A DNA stretch of 64,000 nt, from the NCBI GenBank assembly GCA_963840665.1, contig CAWIZO010000001.1:62001-126000 (forward strand), given 5' to 3'. This document shows positions 57,050 through 64,000 of this stretch, piece by piece. How positions within the stretch are numbered: the first letter of the stretch is position 1; every line of letters starts with the position of its first letter. The notes below the pieces were generated by a model that made no database searches, was not told the origin of the DNA, and was given only the letters and a program-made list of their open reading frames with translations. The stretch comes from DATFTE01 sp963840665. GTDB taxonomy: Bacteria; Acidobacteriota; Terriglobia; Terriglobales; Acidobacteriaceae. Both the position numbers and the translations under genes were made by a program.

Positions 57050-59063
57050 CCGGGATGGTCGCGCAGGCGAAGATCAAAGCGTCGACGCATCGCAAGTGCG
57101 GCGCGATGTGCCAGACCATTGTTCACCGCGGTCCGGACGATGAGGGCATTTATGCCCGCGGCCCAGTCGGACTGGGCATGCGGCGCCTGAGCATCATCGA
57201 TCTGGCTGGCGGCAAACAGCCCATTCACAACGAAGACAAGAGTGTCTGGGTCGTCTTCAACGGAGAAATCTACAACTTTCCGGAACTGCGGCGCGAACTC
57301 GAAAGCCGCGGGCACCAGTTCTACACCCATACCGATACCGAAGTGATCGTCCATCTTTATGAAGAGATGGGTGCCGACTGCGTGAAGAAACTGCGCGGCA
57401 TGTTTGCCATTGCTTTGTACGACGAGCGCAAGCAGTCGTTGCTGCTGGCGCGCGACCGTCTGGGCAAGAAGCCGCTGCACTATGCTCTGCACGAAGGGCG
57501 GCTGTTGTTCGGATCGGAAATCAAGACCATACTGGCGGTCGCTCCGGAATTGGCGGAGATCAATCCGGAAGGCGCTGCTGCAGTATTTCTATTTCGGATA
57601 CATTCCCGATCCGCACACCGCCTTTCAGCAGCATTCACAAACTGCCTCCCGGACACTTGATGGAATATGCCAACGGCGAAGATGAAGATTCGCCAATACT
57701 GGGATGTGCCGGAGTACGGCACGCATCCGCCGAAATCGCGAAGAGGAATGTCTGGAGCGAGCTGGAGCGGCGATTGGAAGAAGCGGTGCGCATCCGCCTG
57801 ATCAGCGATGTGCCGCTGGGAGCGCTGCTGAGCGGAGGAGTGGATTCCTCGATCATCGTCGCGCTGATGGCGCGGGCCAGTTCGGGCCGGTAAAGACTTT
57901 TTCCATCGGTTTTCGGGCAGAGCAGTTCAACGAAGCGGAATATGCGCGCCTGGTCGCGCGAGCGTTTGGCACGGAGCATCACGAACTGATTGCTCGATCC
58001 GAATATTGGAAGAGACGCTCGACTTATCTCTCGCGAATGATGGAAGAGCCGTTCGGCGATTCCTCCATGCTGCCGACTTATTACGTTTGCCGCATGGCGC
58101 GGCAGCACGTGACGGTGGCGCTGTCCGGCGATGGCGGAGACGAGTTGTTCGCGGGATATGACCGCTATATCGTGGCGATGGAGCGGCAGCAAGTTCGATC
58201 GCCTGCCGATTGGCTGGGGCGGATTTATCGCGAATCGAGTTCACGGCTTGTTCCCGGCGGAATGTACGGGAAGAATCTGGCGTGGAATGCGTCGCTGAAC
58301 GACGCGAGATCGCTACCTCGACGGAATGTTCGTTCTTTCCCGCGCTGCATCGCGAGCGGGGCTTGTTCACCGACGAATTTCTGCAAGCGCGCAGCAGTCT
58401 GCCGGATCCGCTGGCGCAGTGGCAGCGATACTACGATGACGCTCCGGCCAATGATCCGTTAAGCCGTTTGCTTTACCTCGACACCAAGACCTATCTGGCG
58501 GCCGACATTTTGACCAAGGTGGATCGAATGAGCATGGCGACTTCGCTCGAAGTGCGCGTGCCCATGCTCGATCACGAATTTGTGGAATGGGTCGGCGGCT
58601 CTTGCCGATGGAGTGGAAGTTTCGTGGCGGCACCCGCAAATATATTCTGAAAAAACTGGCGGAGCGACTTGGAATTCCTTCGGCGCTGCTGCATCGCAGA
58701 AAGCAGGGCTTTCCAGATGCCGCTGGTGGAGTGGATGACGGAACGAATGTCGAAGGAGCAATTCTCTGCGCGTGTTGCTCGAGCCGCGCACCTTGCAGCG
58801 CGGATATTTCAAGCCAGAGGCGGTGCAGATCGCTCGTGGATGAGCATGTGCGCGGGCGGCGAAATCGTTCGGGATTGCTGTGGCGGATGCTGGTGCTGGA
58901 ACTGTGGCACAGGAACTTTATGGAGTCACCGGACCAATGGGCGCGTCGAACACGCGACGCGCCGGATATTTTTGCGGTCGAAACAAAGCAGTCTTCGCAG
59001 CAGGAGGACGGCAGTGATGTCTGCAGCAGCGAGAAGCAGCACCAACTGAAGCGAGGTCACTGA
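57037..59063 (+). pseudogene. Exosortase A-associated asparagine synthase-like amidotransferase, multiply frameshifted
   Basis: GTG 57037 follows AGGAGG at 57023-57028. The glutaminase half is intact: MCGIAGMV with nucleophile Cys 2, HRGPDDEGIY, VWVVFNGEIYNFPELRRELE, MRGMFA-like RGMFAIALYDERK, LLLARDRLGKKPLHYA. From about 57580 on, frames change repeatedly: LLQYFYFGYIPDPHTAF, ISDVPLGALLSGGVDSSIIV (PP-loop), VKTFSIGFRAEQFNEAEYAR, TVALSGDGGDELFAGYDRYI and KVDRMSMATSLEVRVPMLDH. It ends EHVRGRRNRSGLLWRMLVLE and beyond, TGA at 59061-59063. It probably amidates a uronic acid or amino acid on the glycan. At least six shifts. Confidence 0.85.
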
Positions 59064-59096
59064 ATATTCTTACTGATGCAGAGCGTAGAAACAACC

Positions 59097-60175
59097 ATGA
59101 AGCGCTGAGCACCCAGAACGGTCAGCATCCCGCAGCAAAGCGCCAGTGTTCGTGCTCGGTTGCGGGCGGTCGGGGACGACGTTGCTGTATCACATGCTGC
59201 TGTCCTCGGGAAATTTTGCGGTCTATCGCACGGAATCGAATGTCATCAATCTGCTGGAGCCGCGATTCGGCGATCTCAGCGTGGCGAGAAACAAACGCCG
59301 CCTGTTGGACGCCTGGTATGACAGACTCGTCTCTACACTTTATCGGAATTGGAAAAGGATCCGCTCGAAGAGCGGGTGATGGCGGAGTGCAGGAATGGCG
59401 GCGATTTTCTGCGCATCATCATGGAGCAGATGGCCCGCAAACAAGGCGTGGAGCGCTGGGCCGACACCACTCCGGAGCACCTGCTGCACCTGCATCGCAT
59501 CAAAGAGACGATTCCCAACGCGCTGATTATTCATATCATTCGCGATGGGCGTGATGTGGCGCTTTCTACCGAAAAGCAGGGCTATATCCGCCGCTTGCCC
59601 TGGGATAGGACGCCAGTCGGTCTATGGTTGCGGGCGTGTATTGGGAGTGGATGGTGAACAAGGGCCGCAAAGATGGGCGCGATCTCGGCGCCGATTATAC
59701 GGAAGTGCGTTTCGAAGAACTCGTCGGAAGCCCGCAGGAAACCTTGGCGCGACTGGGATCATTTATCGATCATGATCTGGATTACGATCGCATCCAGAAA
59801 GTAGGAATCGGTTCGGTCAGCGCTCCCAACACTTCGTTCGAAGGAGGCTTCGTCGGAAAAATTCAATCCCGCCGGGCGCTGGAAAACAGGTTACACTCCC
59901 GAGAATCTCGCGATGTTTGAAGGGCTTGGTCGGCGGAACATTGAAAGAACTGGGATACGAATTGGCGGCGCAGCGATCGGCAGCGCTCGGATCGCGCCAG
60001 CCTGAAGCGCATGCGAGCCACTTACCGCAAATATTTCGACAGCAAACTTTATCTGAAGGCGAAGACACCGCTGGGACAAATTGCTGGTCACGCGCGACCT
60101 GTCGTGGATCTAGATCTACCTTCGGCGGAGTCGGAACGTCTAATCCATCGTTTTCGCCCGTCAATTCCTCGATAA
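59097..60175 (+). pseudogene. Sulfotransferase family protein 2, frameshifted
   Basis: Joined frames give KAPVFVLGCGRSGTTLLYHM (PAPS 5'-phosphate loop), YRTESNVINLLEPRFGDLSV, FLRIIMEQMARKQGVERWAD, TPEHLLHLHRIKETIPNALI, HIIRDGRDVALSTEKQGYIR (3'-phosphate motif), DYTEVRFEELVGSPQETLAR and DLDYDRIQKVGIGSVSAPNT. The C-terminal part RATYRKYFDSKLYLKAKTPL ends near 60175. This is the second sulfotransferase of the window and clearly different from the first. The start is uncertain: ATG 59097 is followed at once by a stop, so a shift is assumed there. It would add sulfate to the EPS or a glycolipid. Confidence 0.74.
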
Positions 60176-61198
60176 AAATCAAATACTGCCTGCACATTGC
60201 TTTCGTCGGTGCCGCGATCTGCTTTCCGGCTCGCCCGTGGGTTGTGCCAGCATTTCTTCGATCGCCTGCAGAAGCGCCTGCAAGATTTGACTTGGGAATC
60301 AAGTGGACGCCGTCTGGCCGCATGCCGTTGTCGCTGGCGATTACCGGTGTGCCCAGATGAAGTGCTTCGCGAACCGAGACTGCATCCCCGTCAAAAAGCG
60401 TAGTGCGCAGCATCACGTCGGCCTGCGAAATCGCAGCCATGGTGATGGCGTGCGGAACATCGCCACAAAGCAGGATGTGTTCGGCATAAGTGCAGGCATG
60501 CGATTTTGCCGCGCAGATCCTGCTTCCAGGCTTCCCGATCCAATTAACAACAATCCGGCTGACGGAAACTTTTGCCGGACTTGTCCCAGGACTTCGATCT
60601 GCAGAGGAAGATCGTACTCGGGTTCCAGCAGGCCGACTGAAATCAACACAGGATTGTGCTCGTTGAAAAAGGAGGTAGAGCGTTCCGGCAAGGTCGGGCA
60701 GTTTTCTTCGGGTCAGAAAAGAATGCGGGTAGATTAAGCGCGTGCGCTCTGGGGCAACACCCAGGCGCTGAAAAAAACTGATGATCTCCGGATTCACGCC
60801 GATCAGGCCGTCGAAGCGGCGAAGCACAAAACCGGCAAAAGAATTGCGTGCTGTCGTCTTGCCTTCGGCGGAGAGGGATAACCTCCGGAATGAAATGTCA
60901 TCACCGACTTCGATCTGCGCATGGGCGTACAGACAAGAGCCAGACTGAGGAGCCTGCGGCTGAGCATTCCTCCGACATGAAGGTGGAGGACGTCGTAATC
61001 CAATCGCAGCAGAAGTTGAATCAGGCCGCCGGCAGATTTGGGATAGTAGACCTCGTCGGAATCAGGCTTTCGGTGCCGCGTGATGTTGATCACCGCGCAG
61101 GGCACGCCGTGACGGCGGAGAAAAGTGCGGATCGCCACCAGGTTGCTCTGCACTCCGCCATGCGGCGGCGGATAAGGACCTAGCTGAAGCACTCTCAT
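60088..61198 (-). pseudogene. Glycosyltransferase family 4, frameshifted
   Basis: ATG 61198 gives MRVLQLGPYPPPHGGVQSN, the nucleotide-sugar GT-B opening, then LLRLDYDVLHLHVGG, SVMTFHSGGYPS; next frame FDGLIGVNPEIISFFQRLGV, TRLIYPHSFL; next NPVLISVGLLEPEYDLPLQI, VRQKFPSAGLLLIGSGSLE; next AEHILLCGDVPHAITMAAIS, QADVMLRTTLFDGDAVSVRE and ALHLGTPVIASDNGMRPDGV (UDP-binding E-x7-E region). It ends near 60088, overlapping the convergent sulfotransferase. It transfers a sugar in EPS assembly. At least three shifts. Confidence 0.78.
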
Positions 61199-63383
61199 CG
61201 GGGCGGCGCAGCGAGAAAATCTTCGATGTCGATGGGGACGGGCTTGTGCTCTCGCGCTGACTGCAGCATGCATAGACAGCCGAGAGTGGAGCGCACGCCG
61301 TCGCGCACCGTGATGTCAGGCGACTTTGCCTTGCTTCAGCGCGGCAAAAAAAGCCCGCATCTGCGCTTCATAGCCTTTTTCGGCAAACCAGCTCGAATTC
61401 TTTCGGATCATGCCGGTTCGCACAACGGATTGCTTGAAGTCCTCGGCGCAAGCCCCGACTCCGCTGGCGAAAACTTCCACGCGTTCGCCGCCCGAAGTCC
61501 GGCTTCCAACGGTGCAATAGGTTAAATTGGCGATGGAGCCATCGGCAAAGCGAAACGCGGCAACAAGATTATTTTCTCCGATAGGATCCTTCTTGTCCGG
61601 TGGGAAGCGAGTAAGCCGAGACTTCGACCGGCTCGGAATCGAGCAGCCAGTACATCAAATCTACGAAGTGACATGCTTCGCCAAGAATGGCGCCGCCGAC
61701 TGGCAGGGTCGGCCATCCAGTAGGAGCCGGAAATTCCCGGCGAATTAATGCGGCAATTCAAAACCGCCGGACCGGTTCGCTTCGCCAGTTGTTTCTTCAG
61801 CGCAAGATAAGTCGGCGCGTAGCGGCGGTTGAATCCGACGGTAAGTTGCTTTCCGGTTTCTTCCACCGCTCTAGACAGTTCACGGCACTCCTCTTGCGTG
61901 AGTGCCATCGGCTTTTCGACGAAGACGTGCTTGCCCGCACGCAGTGCGGCGAGAGCCTGCGCAGCGTGTTGCTGATTGCGGCTTACGATCACGACTGCCT
62001 GGATTTCCGGATCCTTCAGAATTTCGCGTAGTCACTGGCGCAATAATCCGCGCCGAATCGCAGGGCATAACTCTTGCCCGCGCGCTCCGCTGGAGGAATG
62101 AATAGCGCGCAGCCGCACTCCTGGGGTTTTCTTGAGATTCGGCAAGTGAGCCCAGCGCGCCAGATTTCCTGCACCCACCAGAGCGACGCCGATTGCCGAG
62201 GTTGCGCTGGCATGACCATTCACTTCGACGCGCCGTTTCGGTTGAAACTCTGCCAGGGGCTGAGGCTAAATCGGCAGCCGGATATTTCACCAGCACAGCC
62301 AGGCTGTTCGTGGAAGCATCCATGATGGTTTCGTACGCCTTGGCCGCGTCTTCCAGCGGGAAGCGGTGCGTGATCAGCGGATCGATCTGGATGCGGCCCT
62401 GCGATACGAGCCGCAGAAACTCTTCCATGTTGCGGTTTTCTGTCCAGCGAACGTAGGGCAACGGATAATCCTGTCCCTGCAGTTCGTAGGCTGGATCATA
62501 ACTTCCGGGTCCGTAGGCGCGCGCCATGAATACTTGAATCTCTTTCAGGTAAGTTTCATACCAGGGAAAATTCAGTTCGACGGCGCCGACATCCACGATG
62601 CGGCCCCGATCGCGGCAGATGTCAACTGCGATCCGGCACGGCGCATCCGATTTCGCGGCGGCGGCAATGATTACGCAATCCACGCCCATGGCCGTTGGTG
62701 AGTGAGCGAATCTGCGCGGACAACTCTGAACTTCCCACCAGCGCCGCATCTGCGCCCAGTTGGCGCGCCAGTTCCACACGATCCGGCTTGAGATCGGTGG
62801 CGATAATGAATCCGCCCTGCAGGCGCGCCAACTGGGCAATCAATTGACCGACCAGCCCGAGCCCGATGACGGCGACTTTATCTCCGAGGGAAATATTGGC
62901 GATGCGCACTCCGTTGATAGCGATGCTTCCAAGAGTTGTGAAGCAGGCATGATCGAACGAGACATTTTCCGGGACTCTCGCGACCAGGTTGCGGCCAACG
63001 CGAACGGTTTCTCCGTGGCCCGTTCCTTCGCCGCCGTAGGCAACCCGGTCTCCAACTTCGATTCCGGTGACAGTGGGATGCTTCTCCGCCACCAAACCCG
63101 CACCCGCATAACCCAGCACCGCATACTCGCTGAACTTCGCCTTCACTTCGGCGAAGGTCTTCATCGGACCCTGGGACTTCAGCACACTCCAGATTTTTCC
63201 CAGTTGAGAAGGATTGTCGGCGACTGCTTTCAGAACTCCTTCCTGGTGAATGCTGGCAGTTTCCGTCCCGCTACTGATCAGCGAATAAATCGGACGGATC
63301 AGGACGTGATGCGGGCTGACAACCGGGTCGGGAACCTCGTCGACGACAATATCTTTTAGCCCTTTTCGGAGAATCTGCTTCAT
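61195..63383 (-). pseudogene. Bi-domain oxidoreductase: zinc-type dehydrogenase fused to Gfo/Idh/MocA, frameshifted
   Basis: About 730 residues when joined, ATG 63383 (MKQILRKGLKDIVVDEVPDP). Domain 1 (about 1-350) is an MDR-type dehydrogenase: SSGTETASIHQEGVLKAVAD, YAVLGYAGAGLV, VGDRVAYGGEGTGHGETVRV, VAVIGLGLVGQLIAQLARLQ, DVGAVELNFPWYETYLKEIQ. Domain 2 is Gfo/Idh/MocA: IGVALVGAGNLARWAHLPNL, GKHVFVEKPMALTQEECREL (EKP) and LTVGFNRRYAPTYLALKKQL. It ends PVPIDIEDFLAAP and overlaps the next gene by ATGA. This architecture is recurrent beside glycosyltransferases; the substrate is probably a nucleotide sugar or inositol-like compound. Confidence 0.83.
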
Positions 63384-63428
63384 TGATACAGACACTGAGC
63401 CGACCGTCTTCACAAGAGTACCAGAGCT

Positions 63429-64000
63429 TTATTGAACTCCGGCAGTGGCCGCGTTGATGGCATCAATATCGGCACCCGGGTCTCTATTATCGCTGGCAGC
63501 GCCTTTAAACCGGCTATTGGAGCTGAGGTGGTAATCGCCGCCTTTGCCACCGCTGAAATTGACGAAGCCGACATCCTCGGCCTTCTTCACCGTGGTATTG
63601 CCCTTCGGCCAACCGCTGCCGTCGATGAGGATGTTGTGTTGCACGGTGGAATCGGCAAAGCAATCTTTCAACATACCTTCCGCGCCCTTAAGCTTGTATT
63701 GATACGAGCAATTCTGCGGACCACCGCCCGTACCGACAATCTGGTTCTCGCCGGCGCTCACTATGCTGTTGGTGAAATAGAAATGAAACATTTTTTCTTC
63801 GTTGGTGGGACCACCCATGATGAATACTGCATCGGGCGGAAAGGCAGTAATGTGGTCCATCTTCACATCATGAAGAATAGGCTTGGCCATCGAAACTTGA
63901 GCAAATGCCCCGAATCCCCTGACGGGTTTGCCAATGATGTCATCTACAACGATGTCATGGATGCTGTAGCGTTCCCCAGCCTTCGAAGCGCCACCTGCGT
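63429..64000 (-). CDS. Secreted beta-helix protein, paralogue 3 (partial, 3' part)
   Basis: The frame is open to the window edge and encodes the C-terminal 190 residues. AGERYSIHDIVVDDIIGKPV, AKPILHDVKMDHITAFPPDA, FHFYFTNSIVSAGENQIVGT and GGKGGDYHLSSNSRFKGAAS align closely with paralogue 1 at 31278 (YSIHDIVIDDIQGNAAKG, LKMDHITAFPPDG, GGDYHLASGSPLKNASS). It ends DIDAINAATAGVQ. It lies upstream of the bi-domain oxidoreductase and may be co-transcribed with it (45 nt apart). Confidence 0.83.
   Translation of the reverse strand, partial: AGGASKAGERYSIHDIVVDDIIGKPVRGFGAFAQVSMAKPILHDVKMDHITAFPPDAVFIMGGPTNEEKMFHFYFTNSIVSAGENQIVGTGGGPQNCSYQYKLKGAEGMLKDCFADSTVQHNILIDGSGWPKGNTTVKKAEDVGFVNFSGGKGGDYHLSSNSRFKGAASDNRDPGADIDAINAATAGVQ

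Overview
The window looks like chromosome from a soil acidobacterium (Acidobacteriota, probably Terriglobia/Koribacter-like). This is an inference from gene content: an exosortase A/PEP-CTERM exopolysaccharide locus, an SBBP beta-propeller plus DUF11 surface protein, several PilZ proteins, sigma-54 regulators, an M13 peptidase, and palindromic intergenic repeats. No rRNA, tRNA or CRISPR array was seen, and species cannot be fixed from the sequence alone.

Layout. 1-9.5 kb: the N-terminal 814 codons of a giant secreted repeat protein (minus strand, running off the left edge), a TPR-thioredoxin lipid/periplasmic-type protein, a small membrane protein, MarC, an IS30 transposase remnant between two perfect 29-bp inverted repeats, thiC and an M13 metallopeptidase. 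9.5-13.6 kb: inorganic pyrophosphatase and a cytochrome c maturation cluster (ccmE, ccmA, ccmB, frameshifted ccmC, ccmD) interrupted by a repeat element; CcmE carries the CxxxY heme motif. 13.6-18.9 kb: a PilZ protein, a 1074-residue SBBP protein and a SYLF protein. 19-24.4 kb: a two-component pair (soluble histidine kinase and NtrC-type regulator), a PilZ protein, a second sigma-54 activator and a PEP-CTERM protein; three of these units have good -24/-12 promoters. 24.5-26.4 kb: isochorismatase-like hydrolase, DUF4440 protein, PilZ protein, small unknown.

26.4-41.1 kb is a polysaccharide-modification region: polysaccharide deacetylase, ATP-grasp ligase, sulfotransferase, FemAB-like acyltransferase, a secreted beta-helix protein, a BNR/propeller protein, a glucuronyl C5-epimerase-like protein, a nucleotide-sugar dehydrogenase, a second beta-helix paralogue and a SAM methyltransferase. 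41.1-60 kb is the core exosortase A EPS locus: a minus-strand operon xrtA-epsI-PrsT-like TPR lipoprotein, then divergently a sigma-54-activator-like protein lacking GAFTGA, Wza-type export protein, outer-membrane barrel, Wzc/GumC chain-length protein, AAA ATPase, tyrosine autokinase, initiating sugar transferase, glycosyltransferase 2, O-antigen-type ligase, methyltransferase, amidotransferase and a second sulfotransferase. 60-64 kb: a minus-strand set of a third beta-helix paralogue, a bi-domain oxidoreductase and a glycosyltransferase 4.

Taken together, the locus would make, modify (uronate formation, C5-epimerisation, deacetylation, O-sulfation), export and attach an acidic exopolysaccharide, with PEP-CTERM proteins sorted by XrtA and expression tied to sigma-54. 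The possible sulfated, uronate-rich (glycosaminoglycan-like) polymer is the most interesting biological hypothesis.

Caution: many genes at 26-38 kb and nearly all at 54-63 kb are broken by single-base frameshifts, while conserved protein sequence continues in another frame. This pattern suits sequencing or assembly errors better than real decay, so genes marked pseudogene may be intact in the organism.
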